Shown in pieces: positions 1 through 9,635 of a stretch of DNA of 64,000 bases. The position numbers and the translations under genes are program-made. Where the stretch lies: assembly GCA_948957135.1 (NCBI GenBank), contig CARDBT010000007.1, forward strand, positions 30,860 through 94,859, given 5' to 3'. The notes under the pieces were generated by a model, which made no database searches, was not told where the DNA came from, and worked only from the letters and a program-made list of their open reading frames with translations. Numbering within the stretch: the first letter of the stretch is position 1; each line of letters opens with the position of its first letter. Source of the stretch: COE1 sp910588595. GTDB lineage: Bacteria > Bacillota > Clostridia > Lachnospirales > Lachnospiraceae.

Positions 1-1763
1 GCCACCTCCATCCCGAATTCATTTCCAAGAATCCGTGTAACAGCTTCTATCTGACGAACATCTTCTTCATCGATACTTGAATAGTCCGCCTTTTCGTCTA
101 TTACATTTGTCGCACCGCAATAAACCAATATATTATTATCCTTTGCATAAGGAGCAATGTATTCTCTTAAGGTTTCGAGTTTTTGACTTGCGCCTGCAAC
201 AATCCTTGCTCTTTCCATTGCAAGAATTTCACCACGTTTATTTAACCTGTATTTTCCATCCTTACCCTTAATCAGACATTTTGACATTTCATATGACTTT
301 TGTTCATACTTTTCCAATTCTTCATCCGTCAAATAAACCGGAATTGGATAATATTTATATTTTGTAAGCTTATCCTCATCAATTGCTCTATCCAATGAAT
401 ATTCAATACATTTTTTTCCGAAGAAGTCATAAAGCATTGCTGTTCCTTCATCATCTCTGTGGCGATTCAATGTCGCAGAAAGAGCCAATCTATATGTGAA
501 TCTATCGTCTAATAATCTTGCATATGTTCGTGCTCCGAAATTATGTGCTTCGTCCACAACCAATAATATCGACGACTGAATTTTACTGATTTCATCCTGA
601 ACATAGTCTTTTGCAAATGTGGCATTCGTACAGACTAAACAGAAAAAACTCTTATCTCGTCTCAATTTCTGATCCCGCACTGCTCTGGATAGTCTTTTTT
701 TCCAATCCTTTTGCGGTGAATCTCCATAAGCTATAATAGGTTTTATATTAAAACGAACAATATCCTCAACCCACTGTTCGACCAGATGTTGATACGGACA
801 GACAATAATAACTGCAAGCACATCATCCAAATCCTCAGATAATTTTGAAATAGCCCCCAGTCCCGTCAATGTTTTTCCCGTACCAGTTGCCATATCATAT
901 ATTCCTCTATAATTTTCTCCAACCCAAACAGATATTGCATCCTTTTGATATTCTCTAAATGTAATATCGTCCGGAACTCTCGCTCCTATCGGACCTCCGT
1001 AAGTTGAACTTATATCGGAAATCTTACTTGCGTATGTAAGCATTCTCTTTGCAAACTGCTCATCATCTATCGCAAAGTTTGCAGGTTTTCTTCGATACCT
1101 TTCTATTAAGGCATCTGTTATATTCGGAAACTTCAGCACCTTTATATTGGGTTCTGTATCATGCCAAATGGAATAAAATGCGTTTTCCTTTAATCGAATT
1201 CTTTCTATTTCACTTGAATCTCCCCAACTTCTAAAAACATCCATTGTTTCATAGTTTATCGTCATAGCCGCCGCAGATTCATTATTGGAGCCAGAAAAAG
1301 CAATCTTATCACCATGAACATCTTCAATAATTCCCATTTTTTCATGGTACATCCCTATTCCGTTTTTATCCTCTGTATATGCAATCTGAATATCCATTAC
1401 TCCATCTGCAATTAATGCTGCTAACAAATTTAATCGTTCCATAGAGTAATAATCCGTCGGTTTCTCTGAGATTTGTGTTAATAGCGCCCTTTCTATTATC
1501 TTATTTCTGTCTTCATACCCATGTCTTATTGCATCTATATCTTCATCAGACAGGTATGGAGATGCCACTATTTGAATCTTTCCACCTTCCGCTGCCATTC
1601 CAGCAATACCTTTTGATATTTCGACAAGTGATGACGATGAAAAAAATCCAACTGCTCTTTTATATGATACTGCGTCCTTAAGCAGAGGAATGTAAAAGTC
1701 TTGTACCACATTATCTATGAGTGATCGATATTCGCTTTTTACCTTATGATCCTTAAGTCCCAC
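1..1763 (-). CDS. SF2 DEAD/DEAH helicase with N-terminal PLD-like domain (partial, C-terminus beyond window)
   Basis: Reading from a GTG at 1763 with a GAGAGGAG ribosome site upstream, the frame stays open to the window edge (about 587 codons). The N-terminal part carries a phospholipase D-like signature (YHEKMGII, then FSGSNNES). It is followed by a helicase core with Walker A ATGTGKT near 870, a DEAH box (VVDEAH) near 560 and motif III LSAT near 515. It is the last visible gene of the phosphorothioation operon, 16 bases after the cysteine desulfurase. PLD-helicase fusions are common in restriction and phage-defence loci. Known PT effectors are SspE and SspFGH, and this gene is a candidate effector or helper. 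I cannot assign it to a named Ssp component. Incomplete only because the window ends. Confidence 0.85.
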   Translation of the reverse strand, partial: MGLKDHKVKSEYRSLIDNVVQDFYIPLLKDAVSYKRAVGFFSSSSLVEISKGIAGMAAEGGKIQIVASPYLSDEDIDAIRHGYEDRNKIIERALLTQISEKPTDYYSMERLNLLAALIADGVMDIQIAYTEDKNGIGMYHEKMGIIEDVHGDKIAFSGSNNESAAAMTINYETMDVFRSWGDSSEIERIRLKENAFYSIWHDTEPNIKVLKFPNITDALIERYRRKPANFAIDDEQFAKRMLTYASKISDISSTYGGPIGARVPDDITFREYQKDAISVWVGENYRGIYDMATGTGKTLTGLGAISKLSEDLDDVLAVIIVCPYQHLVEQWVEDIVRFNIKPIIAYGDSPQKDWKKRLSRAVRDQKLRRDKSFFCLVCTNATFAKDYVQDEISKIQSSILLVVDEAHNFGARTYARLLDDRFTYRLALSATLNRHRDDEGTAMLYDFFGKKCIEYSLDRAIDEDKLTKYKYYPIPVYLTDEELEKYEQKSYEMSKCLIKGKDGKYRLNKRGEILAMERARIVAGASQKLETLREYIAPYAKDNNILVYCGATNVIDEKADYSSIDEEDVRQIEAVTRILGNEFGMEV

Positions 1764-1779
1764 TGTATGGTCTCCTCTC

Positions 1780-2925
1780 TTACAAATTCTCTTCTATGAA
1801 ATCCAACGCCTCTATCAACTGTTCAAAGTCTTCCTCTGATGTAAAATAATTAACACTAAACCTAATGGTCCCTGCTGGATAGGTTCCCATAAATTTATGT
1901 GCTAATGGTGCACAATGAAGTCCCGTTCTAACTGATATTCCTTGACGGTCAAATATATTTCCTGCACTATCACTACTGATGCCTTCTATTAAGCACGATA
2001 CAATTCCCACATATTCATTACTTTCATAGTTGCCAACTATGCGAATAAATTCATAATTGTTTAATATTTCAAGCAACTTTCCTCTGTTCTCTTGCTCCCT
2101 TTGAGCAAGAGTTTCAATCGTCTTTTCTTGTATCCATTTTAGTGACGCATTTAATCCTGCGATACCGACAACATTAAGTGTTCCCATCTCATATTTTTCA
2201 GGAATACTTTCCGGCATATCTTGATTAGCTGATTCATATCCAGTCCCACCAAATAAGACCACAGGCAATTTAATAGAAGGTTCCATTACAAATCCTGATA
2301 TTCCAGTCGGACCATATAAAGTCTTATGCCCAGCAAATACGGCAAAATCAATACAATTCAGCCCAATATTACAATCAATCACTCCTGCACTCTGCGCCAT
2401 ATCAACTAACGTATACGCATCATATTTCTTTGCTAAAGAAAAAATATCTTCTATCGGTGCAACTAAACCGATTGTGTTACTTGCATGACTCACAATAACT
2501 AAATCTGGCTTTACTGCATCAAATTGATAGCGTATCTTTTCCAAGTCATATTTCAAATCTTTAGTCACCGAAAGCTGTGTAACAGATATTCTTTCAATTT
2601 GCTCATAATGATGAAGAGTTCTGGTCACCGCATTATGCTCAAACGGACTAATATAAATATTTTTAACACCCGAAGCAATTATGCCTTGTATAATGATATT
2701 CAAGGCAATTGTTGCTGTCGGAGTAAAAACCACTTGCTTCGCTGGACAGTGCAATAGTTCCTGAATCCTTTTTCTTGTATCGAGAATCAATTCCCCGGCT
2801 GACTGTGCTAAGGAATAATGACCACGTCCAGCATTCCCTCCACTTTGCCTATAAAATTGATCCATAAAAGTATAAACACATTCTGGTTTAGGATATGTTG
2901 TTGCGGCATTATCAAAATATGCCAT
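1780..2925 (-). CDS. sspA: cysteine desulfurase, SspA/DndA-like (class V aminotransferase)
   Basis: A PLP enzyme that takes sulfur from L-cysteine and carries it as a persulfide. Start ATG at 2925 has AGGAGG eight bases upstream, giving 381 aa; a longer in-frame reading begins at 2943. The N-terminus MAYFDNAATTYPKPE, the PLP lysine in GHKTLYGP and the catalytic cysteine in RTGLHCAP are intact. It lies between the large ATPase and the helicase in one minus-strand operon, so it probably supplies sulfur for DNA backbone phosphorothioation rather than housekeeping Fe-S assembly. In many Ssp loci the desulfurase is encoded elsewhere; here it is inside the operon. The family call is firm. The Ssp role is inferred from context. 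Confidence 0.85.
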   Translation of the reverse strand: MAYFDNAATTYPKPECVYTFMDQFYRQSGGNAGRGHYSLAQSAGELILDTRKRIQELLHCPAKQVVFTPTATIALNIIIQGIIASGVKNIYISPFEHNAVTRTLHHYEQIERISVTQLSVTKDLKYDLEKIRYQFDAVKPDLVIVSHASNTIGLVAPIEDIFSLAKKYDAYTLVDMAQSAGVIDCNIGLNCIDFAVFAGHKTLYGPTGISGFVMEPSIKLPVVLFGGTGYESANQDMPESIPEKYEMGTLNVVGIAGLNASLKWIQEKTIETLAQREQENRGKLLEILNNYEFIRIVGNYESNEYVGIVSCLIEGISSDSAGNIFDRQGISVRTGLHCAPLAHKFMGTYPAGTIRFSVNYFTSEEDFEQLIEALDFIEENL

Positions 2926-2936
2926 ACAGTAGCCTC

Positions 2937-5900
2937 CTAACAAAGTTTTTTAAGAATCTCCATTAATATCTGTCTTTTTTCCTGATCAGATATTGAACGT
3001 CCCATTGAATCCAAAGCTGCCGTTACCTGATTATGTAATAACTTACCTTTACCAGTTCCCTCAACTCTATCAAATCGTTTCGTAACCACCTCTCCGTTTT
3101 CATCAGCAAAAGATATTTGATACGCACTTGTTCCTTGCTCATGTGCAATATTCTCTTCCAATGCATGATATTCTTCGGCAGTCTGTTTATATTTTCTAAT
3201 ATTAGAACTAAATAATTCTTTTACTCGTTCATCCCAATCTTCAATCCTCAGATCAGTAGCTAACTTCGCCAATCTTGTAATCGTAAAATCATTATCATTG
3301 GTAATAGTTTTGAACAAGCCCAAACACTTTTCTGTGCCATCAGTGAATAATTGTTCAAACACTGCTTGCTCAAGTGATTCGCACCAATCTTTGACTATAG
3401 AAGATAAAGACATTTTATTTACATTATCCCGGTCTTTTGGCAAAACAAAGGTTTCTTTAACTTCCTTACACAACATTTTCATCGCCTCAGAAAGATAACC
3501 ATCATAAAACTCCTTTGCAAGTTTTACATTATCTGCAAGTGATTCCTGAAAATCAACAAACCCAAATATTTTAGGTAACTTCTCAAATAGTAATTCGTTT
3601 CCACTTACATTTTGCTTCAATAGTTTCAACATTTCCAGATGAGCCTTCCGTATCTTTCCGCCATCAGGTTTTGTTTTACTATCCTTCGCATATTTAGGTA
3701 ATGCCATGTACCATCGTCTCATTGCAGAAACAACATAATCATATGAATTAGCACCTCTTTCGGCATCAACAACATAATCAGAGAAATAATCCGCTAATCT
3801 TTGAACAAATGCCTCTTTTTCAGGATTCCAGTCTAAATATGATAATGTAAACATATTCGGTTTTGAATTAATTTGTAACATTAACTCAGCGGAAACCTGA
3901 ACCTGTCCATATTGGTCAGAAATTATAACTTCTCTCTTGTATTCATGAATTACAGCCGCCAGATAAATCGGTATTAACCCTTTTCTAAGACCTATATGGT
4001 ACTCCGGAGATGTCAAACGAGTATATAACTCCTCAAAATTCATCGCTCCATTCTGACGTGTTTCCACAATAAAAGATTCTATCATTCCTAACACATCCGC
4101 CATATGTTCCACTTTATCTGGTCTTAAATTAATTCTTGGTAATCCATCATTCTCTTCCCAGACACCTGTTCTTATAAGTGTACTTCGCATGATAGAAACT
4201 TCTTGCCCCGAACCCGTTAATCCTAAATTAGGTTCTAATTCATTACGTAACAACGCCGATACAATTTTATTTCTGCTATTGTTGGCCGTTGGTGTAATTT
4301 CATTTTTATTCATTGCCTCATTATTAATAACCGGAGTACACGAATATACCTGGTCGCATATTTGAGACATCAATTCGGTTAATGCTGCCTTTCTGCTAAC
4401 TAATACTTCCTTTCCGTTATACACATATCTGGACTTATACTCTTCCGGTCTTGTATATCCGCGCATAAAAGAACTTATAACTTCTCTTAAATCCTCATAT
4501 ATTACTTCGTACTCATCAAACAAGACTTTATCATCTGCAGCATTATCCCGAAGAATTGAAACAGCATTGAATTCCCTAACAATATCTTCTATTTCCGAAA
4601 AATGTCTTGGCAAAATAAAGATAAATCGATCACATTCATTACTCGTTGAGACAATTATGTCTTTCAGTTTTGCTATCGATTCTTCACTATGAGGAATAAT
4701 TCCATAAATAACACCGTCAGCTTCAATACTCTCACTTTTTATTTTCCAATTTATATCCTCCGTCACTTCACTTTCATCAATAAACTGAAACGAGAAAAAT
4801 CGAATCATATCATGTTCGTTATTGTAACGTGATGGATACACATAATTGTCAAAGTTTGAATTATTAAGTGTTTCTTTTATTGTAACCCTCTTGCTCTGTA
4901 GCTCTACTAAATCGTGTATCTTTTGGCGAATATCCACACCAGATGCCTGTTTTAGTCGGAGGTAGTTGTTACTCCTCTTTAGATAAATTACATATTCCTT
5001 TTCTATAAGATTATCGATTGCCTGGTTAATCTCCTCCGGTGAATAACTTATTGAATATATACTTATAAGTTCATCCTTTGATGGACGTAACTTTTCAAAC
5101 TGTTCCAATATATATACAAGTGCTAAAGTTTTAACTATTTTTTTCTCTAATGATTCATCACTGAGTTTTTCAAGAATCAATTCAGTCAAAATGTAGTTTT
5201 CGTGAATGCTTCCTCCATACACTTCTTTCTTAAAAAGGGGCTCAAAATAATCATAAATCAAATCCGGAGTAATTACCTCAAAATGATCATCCTCATATTT
5301 ATCCAAAAAAGCCGGTAAGGTAGAGTTTCCCGGAGCAGAAATGAAAGTAAACAGAGTTCTTTCATTTTGCGCAACTCTCTCTGATAATCTCGGCAAGATA
5401 AACGTTGATACTGGATGTAACGGATAACATCCATACACAGTCTTTTCAACTTGCTCCTGCGCAACATCACCAAAAATATTATGTTTTTTATATCTCTGAT
5501 ACAACCCTCTAAAACTTGCTTGATATTCCCCACAGAATTTATCCCAACTAGGTTTTTTCTTCTGAATTGCAGATTCAATGATTTCATAAGTCTGCATAAA
5601 ATTATTATTTAAGTGAATATGCTTAAATCGTTCAGAGACGCCTCGCCAACCATCGACTTTTTGCTTTGGAAGTTTATCAATATAATTAGCTATTTCCTTA
5701 TGTGAAATTAACATCAGATGCATCTGTTTTTCGCCACTTCTGTTACATTTTTCAGCGAAATCTTGAAGCATTTTGGTATCACTAATAGAGGCCTCTGTTA
5801 TATTGGCTTCCAAGAATTTACTGAATTCATCATAAATCACGTAAATCCCTGTGTATCCCTTAGTTCGAAGACCTCTTACTGCTTCTTCATATAAATCAAC

Positions 5901-6554
5901 AACGTCGAATCCTAAAAACGGATTAAACACACTACCTGCAGTTAATGTTGGATAAATCTTTTCAAATCTCTCATATGCCTCTGTACTATAGTTAAGAAGT
6001 TCTTCTACAAACTTCTTAACAGGCATGTCTATAATCTCTTTTAATTTTTTATATGTGTCCGGGAATTCCTTTTCCCATCTTTCTATTACTTTTACAGCCG
6101 CCTTATAGTTTGTTTCAGGCATAACATCTAAAAGGCCATTCATCGACAATGTTCTTTGAAGTGCCAGTAAAAATGCCTGTGGAAGGCTAGTGTTACTTCC
6201 TGTAATAATAACCGGGAGAATCTTATTGTTCGATTCATAGTAATTCTGAACAATCTGATGCAATCTAGGGCTTTCTCCTATCTTAGGCATCGTTTTTCTA
6301 AAAAGACCCAAATCCCTCTTCATCAGCATAGCCAATATCGTAAGAACAATATGGGACTTCCCCTTGCCATATGCTCCAATAAGAACACGAGCTCTTTCTG
6401 TTGATGTTGAATTTGTGCTTAAAAGGATATCTTCTAATAATGCTAAAGCAGATTTGGTTGGTATAAAATTCTTTAATTTATCATCATTATTCAGGTCATA
6501 TCCTATATTTACAGAATATTGAAATCCTGAAGCGACAGAAATCATTTTACTCAT
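2937..6554 (-). CDS. sspC: giant P-loop ATPase, SspC-like
   Basis: 1205 aa, with a Walker A motif GAYGKGKSH near residue 62 and an acidic hydrophobic strand (YVIYDEFSKFLE near residue 240) that fits a Walker B/STAND-type arrangement. The rest is a long helical protein of the BREX BrxC/large defence ATPase kind, without signal peptide or membrane segments. It follows the DUF4007 gene by ten bases and is followed by the desulfurase. In Ssp systems SspC is the ATPase that works with SspB and SspD to insert phosphorothioates into one DNA strand. I assign it by size, P-loop and position, not by alignment. The start ATG has a weak AGGTG site. Its base composition is AT-rich like the whole island. 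Confidence 0.75.
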   Translation of the reverse strand: MSKMISVASGFQYSVNIGYDLNNDDKLKNFIPTKSALALLEDILLSTNSTSTERARVLIGAYGKGKSHIVLTILAMLMKRDLGLFRKTMPKIGESPRLHQIVQNYYESNNKILPVIITGSNTSLPQAFLLALQRTLSMNGLLDVMPETNYKAAVKVIERWEKEFPDTYKKLKEIIDMPVKKFVEELLNYSTEAYERFEKIYPTLTAGSVFNPFLGFDVVDLYEEAVRGLRTKGYTGIYVIYDEFSKFLEANITEASISDTKMLQDFAEKCNRSGEKQMHLMLISHKEIANYIDKLPKQKVDGWRGVSERFKHIHLNNNFMQTYEIIESAIQKKKPSWDKFCGEYQASFRGLYQRYKKHNIFGDVAQEQVEKTVYGCYPLHPVSTFILPRLSERVAQNERTLFTFISAPGNSTLPAFLDKYEDDHFEVITPDLIYDYFEPLFKKEVYGGSIHENYILTELILEKLSDESLEKKIVKTLALVYILEQFEKLRPSKDELISIYSISYSPEEINQAIDNLIEKEYVIYLKRSNNYLRLKQASGVDIRQKIHDLVELQSKRVTIKETLNNSNFDNYVYPSRYNNEHDMIRFFSFQFIDESEVTEDINWKIKSESIEADGVIYGIIPHSEESIAKLKDIIVSTSNECDRFIFILPRHFSEIEDIVREFNAVSILRDNAADDKVLFDEYEVIYEDLREVISSFMRGYTRPEEYKSRYVYNGKEVLVSRKAALTELMSQICDQVYSCTPVINNEAMNKNEITPTANNSRNKIVSALLRNELEPNLGLTGSGQEVSIMRSTLIRTGVWEENDGLPRINLRPDKVEHMADVLGMIESFIVETRQNGAMNFEELYTRLTSPEYHIGLRKGLIPIYLAAVIHEYKREVIISDQYGQVQVSAELMLQINSKPNMFTLSYLDWNPEKEAFVQRLADYFSDYVVDAERGANSYDYVVSAMRRWYMALPKYAKDSKTKPDGGKIRKAHLEMLKLLKQNVSGNELLFEKLPKIFGFVDFQESLADNVKLAKEFYDGYLSEAMKMLCKEVKETFVLPKDRDNVNKMSLSSIVKDWCESLEQAVFEQLFTDGTEKCLGLFKTITNDNDFTITRLAKLATDLRIEDWDERVKELFSSNIRKYKQTAEEYHALEENIAHEQGTSAYQISFADENGEVVTKRFDRVEGTGKGKLLHNQVTAALDSMGRSISDQEKRQILMEILKKLC

Positions 6555-6564
6555 TGACCGTCAC

Positions 6565-7461
6565 CTACACTCCTTCATCAATAGTTTCATAGTATTTTTT
6601 CACACAATCCTCAAAAGCTAATTGTGTATTTAAGTGAATAACATCCAGACCGGCAGTTCTAATAATCTTAATAAGTCCAAGATTCTCAATCTCATGTAAA
6701 ACATCCAGCATAGTAATTGCATCCAAATTAAAAACTTTTCCTATATTGCATGGTTTTGTAAGCAGCTCATTAAGACCTATTTCATCCCTACCTTCTGCTT
6801 GATCCACAATTACCGCAAGTACTACCCATGGATTCAAAGAACTAGCAGCTGGAATAGATTTCTTATAAGTTTTTTGTTTCCTATTTGATATATCTATTAA
6901 ACCTAATTCTCCAAACGGACAATCAATATTGTTTTCCGGAGATACTTTGCCAGGATTCGACTTATATCTTGGCAAATATGTATTAATGATACAAGCAAAA
7001 TCATCATTAAGCGATCTAATTGCAACCGAACTTCCATCATCTGCCATAAGAATATAATTCTGTAATGCCTGTACAAATTCTTCTCTCGTAAATTCAGACA
7101 TTGAAAATTCATTAAAGAAAAAATACCAAGCTGTAGCCTCTTCTTTCTGTTTCGCCAATTTGTATTGAAGCAAATACAGCGTTCCTAATTCTTCTATATA
7201 TCGGTCCTTTTGATAAATCTGGCTTCCCAGCTTTGTTAATGTTTGTATTCTCTTTCCCTTATTCGGTTCAGAAGTTAATTCTACCGCTTGAAGCCAATAT
7301 CTCAATGCTTTTACCATATTAGAACCTATTCCCAATACATCCATTGGATTTTCATCTTTGTCTACAAACAAATCGGGCTTTTCAACTATGCGCTCCATGC
7401 CCTTGCTAAGCCAACCTTTCCTTATGAAAAATGTATCATGAGCACGAAACTTCATGGTCAT
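6565..7461 (-). CDS. sspB: DUF4007 family protein, SspB-like DNA nickase candidate
   Basis: 298 aa, start ATG preceded by AGGAGG at nine bases. The N-terminus KFRAHDTFFIRKGWLSKG is typical of DUF4007 proteins. In the described SspABCD system, SspB provides the nicking step that opens the DNA for sulfur insertion. The gene is sandwiched between the sulfur-transfer protein (14-base gap) and the large ATPase (ten-base gap), matching sspBCD-type clusters. No signal peptide or membrane segment is seen. I did not identify catalytic residues. The family call is good. The nickase function follows from the family and the neighbourhood only. Confidence 0.75.
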   Translation of the reverse strand: MTMKFRAHDTFFIRKGWLSKGMERIVEKPDLFVDKDENPMDVLGIGSNMVKALRYWLQAVELTSEPNKGKRIQTLTKLGSQIYQKDRYIEELGTLYLLQYKLAKQKEEATAWYFFFNEFSMSEFTREEFVQALQNYILMADDGSSVAIRSLNDDFACIINTYLPRYKSNPGKVSPENNIDCPFGELGLIDISNRKQKTYKKSIPAASSLNPWVVLAVIVDQAEGRDEIGLNELLTKPCNIGKVFNLDAITMLDVLHEIENLGLIKIIRTAGLDVIHLNTQLAFEDCVKKYYETIDEGV

Positions 7462-7474
7462 TGCTCAAAACCTC

Positions 7475-9271
7475 CTACTTAGTTCTCAAATACTTGTCCA
7501 TCATACAACCGCCATCTAAATACTTTGCGGTCATACACATTTTACAGTGAACACACTTTTCCGGGTCTATATAATAACTATCTCCTATAATTGAAATAGC
7601 ACCTGCCCTACAAATTGATTCACATTTTAAGCATTTTCTACATGCATTAAACTTCCTAATCTGATACCCTACCATTCTTTGAAGTTCTTCATGATCCTGT
7701 ACATTCATCGTCCGAACTTTAACAGCATAATCATAACCATCCTGACTAAACGGTTGTATTGAAAGAATCGGCACATTAGTTCTTGCATCAAGAACAATAA
7801 CCTCGTTCAATAACTTCTTGCCTAGTTCAGGAGCCACTCTGCCGAATGGAGTAAACATACCAATCAATTCATCATCAAATGGTCTTACCAATCTATAAAT
7901 TTTTGCATACTCTTCTGTTGTACAATTTGTGAATTTAATCTTCACATCACCCGCAGCAGCTAATCCATTCCCCCCCTGGCGTGCTTTCCACATGCCTGTA
8001 TCAACATAAACTTCTGCATCTTTTTTACCAACTTTTTTTGCAAAGTCAATCAAAAAATCTCTCCATTTTTTTGACTGCTCTGGCATATATATACGGGATA
8101 AAAACTGTGCTCTTTGATTATTATTTGGACAACACCAACAGCCAACCCTATCATACCCTAATCTATAGGCTTCATTAAAATCTACCTCTTCTGCCAAAAT
8201 ATAGAGCCAGATATCAATATCTTTCCAAAAGAAAATAGGTGAAGCAACTGTCTGTTGCTGAATCTTAACAGACTCTGCATCATCCTCAACACGATTATAT
8301 TTACTTCTGCTGACTGATTCCCATTTTCTGATTCCATAAAATGTCAAAATCTGCTGACTTCTATATAGACTATTAATAACTCTTGTGATAGGTCCCGTCT
8401 TAAACATCGAGCAACACCATCTCATTAACCTTGCTGGCGGACCAATATCTTCACAAACATCCATAAATACTTGCTCATCATTCTTTGCAAAAAGAAAAAT
8501 TGCCTGCGGATGATTTTCCCGGAAACGTTCCGCATATGCAACGGTTGATGGGAATTCCAAAGTTGTATTTCCAAAAATATGAACAAGACTTGGATTGCTC
8601 AATGCTTTTACAACCACATCCGCTGTAACCGTTGAATCCTTACCACCAGAAAAAGAAATAACAAGTTTTTCTTCATCAAATTTTGACGCAGTCTCTCTTA
8701 CAAATTCAAATGACTCTGTTTTTAAATAATTCAGTCTATTGGCATTGGCAGTAATGAACGTATTTATATGTTCATTAAAATATTTATATGAATTTGTCTC
8801 CTGATGTTCATTAAGTTTTTTGCGTATAGCATCTGCATCCGCTGTTTGAAAAAGCTCGTTTGGAATTGCGATGCTTTTCCCATCAATATAATACCTACTG
8901 TCTGCCGCCCAAACGGAATTTCTTATAAACGCATGAGGCTCTTTATCCAAAAGAAGCTCTAATAATAATCTTTCTTCTGGAAATACCGGTCTAATATCTG
9001 TGGTTAAGTATTTTGTCTTTTTCCCACATATAGGGCAGATTCCTTTATCAATCTGATTCATCTTATGTATGATTGGCGTATTGCAATTTTTACACCAATA
9101 CACCTGAAGCGGAACACCTTCTACCGTTTCTTTCCCGCAAACAGGGCATTCTTTTTCAGATGTTTCTATTTTGCATTCCGCGCACCAATACTCGCTACGC
9201 TTCTCAATAAATTCTTCTTCATCAGGTGAGTATGTTTCGTCTATTTCTATATCATAATTTTCATGCAACAT
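7475..9271 (-). CDS. sspD: PAPS reductase/ATP pyrophosphatase-like sulfurtransferase with zinc ribbons and C-terminal ferredoxin motifs, SspD-like
   Basis: 598 aa from ATG 9271, chosen because GGAGGTG lies nine bases upstream; a GTG at 9289 would overlap that site. The N-terminus carries paired CxxC knuckles (WCAEC, CPVCGK, WCKNC, CPICGK) that look like two zinc ribbons. The centre has the PP-loop SFSGGKDST and a GCWCCPNNN cysteine cluster. The C-terminus has CRKCLKCESIC and CVHCKMC, a ferredoxin-like 4Fe-4S pattern. DndC/SspD proteins adenylate the DNA backbone and use Fe-S-linked sulfur transfer. The extra ribbons and ferredoxin tail make this a long version of the family. It is the first gene of the operon as far as I can see. 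Confidence 0.85.
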   Translation of the reverse strand: MLHENYDIEIDETYSPDEEEFIEKRSEYWCAECKIETSEKECPVCGKETVEGVPLQVYWCKNCNTPIIHKMNQIDKGICPICGKKTKYLTTDIRPVFPEERLLLELLLDKEPHAFIRNSVWAADSRYYIDGKSIAIPNELFQTADADAIRKKLNEHQETNSYKYFNEHINTFITANANRLNYLKTESFEFVRETASKFDEEKLVISFSGGKDSTVTADVVVKALSNPSLVHIFGNTTLEFPSTVAYAERFRENHPQAIFLFAKNDEQVFMDVCEDIGPPARLMRWCCSMFKTGPITRVINSLYRSQQILTFYGIRKWESVSRSKYNRVEDDAESVKIQQQTVASPIFFWKDIDIWLYILAEEVDFNEAYRLGYDRVGCWCCPNNNQRAQFLSRIYMPEQSKKWRDFLIDFAKKVGKKDAEVYVDTGMWKARQGGNGLAAAGDVKIKFTNCTTEEYAKIYRLVRPFDDELIGMFTPFGRVAPELGKKLLNEVIVLDARTNVPILSIQPFSQDGYDYAVKVRTMNVQDHEELQRMVGYQIRKFNACRKCLKCESICRAGAISIIGDSYYIDPEKCVHCKMCMTAKYLDGGCMMDKYLRTK

Positions 9272-9315
9272 TTTGTAACCCACCTCCACTTCTTAATAAT
9301 ACATATCTCTCTGTA

Positions 9316-9339
9316 CAAAAATACGGACTCCTATTTTTG
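9316..9339 (-). promoter_or_regulatory. 8-bp inverted repeat between the Xre gene and the ssp operon
   Basis: CAAAAATA and TATTTTTG are perfect complements separated by eight bases. It lies nine bases past the Xre stop and about 45 bases before the sspD-like start. It could be a weak terminator for the small gene or an operator or attenuator for the operon. The sequence does not decide between these. Confidence 0.4.
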
Positions 9340-9348
9340 TCGACACCA

Positions 9349-9546
9349 CTATTCATAACTCATGATATCATTCACGCTACATTCCAGATAGTCGCAAATT
9401 TTTACCAAAACCTTATTAGAAACAGGCTCCCCTCTTCCCATTTTGGCAACAGTTGCTGAACTTAAACCTGCATGATTTACTAGATCTTGTTTTTGAAGCC
9501 CCTTTTCAATTAATAATTTCCACAATCCTTTATACGTTACTGTCAT
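9349..9546 (-). CDS. small Xre/Cro-type HTH regulator
   Basis: 65 aa; a complete minimal helix-turn-helix (LIEKGLQKQDLVNHAGLSS then TVAKMGRGE) followed by the DYLECSVNDIM tail common in Cro/CI-like regulators of about this length. It is encoded just upstream of, and in the same direction as, the phosphorothioation operon. Its start region carries one arm of an 11-bp inverted repeat, so autoregulation is likely. A role in controlling the ssp operon is inferred from position. No other domain is present. Confidence 0.85.
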   Translation of the reverse strand: MTVTYKGLWKLLIEKGLQKQDLVNHAGLSSATVAKMGRGEPVSNKVLVKICDYLECSVNDIMSYE

Positions 9547-9547
9547 A

Positions 9548-9623
9548 AATAAAGTGCCTCTCCTATCAAAAAAAGAACATTATAACCCACTTTTTCTAAT
9601 ATAGCACAAAAAGGCACTTTATT
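9548..9623 (-). promoter_or_regulatory. promoter of the Xre gene bracketed by an 11-bp perfect inverted repeat
   Basis: AATAAAGTGCC at 9548-9558 and GGCACTTTATT at 9613-9623 are exact reverse complements 54 bases apart. On the minus strand a TATAAT sits at 9579-9584 between them. The proximal arm abuts the ribosome site and start codon, and the distal arm lies upstream of the -35 zone. This is the layout of a paired operator for a dimeric Cro/CI-type repressor. Binding by the adjacent regulator is inference. Confidence 0.6.
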
Positions 9624-9635
9624 CTAGTGAAATCT

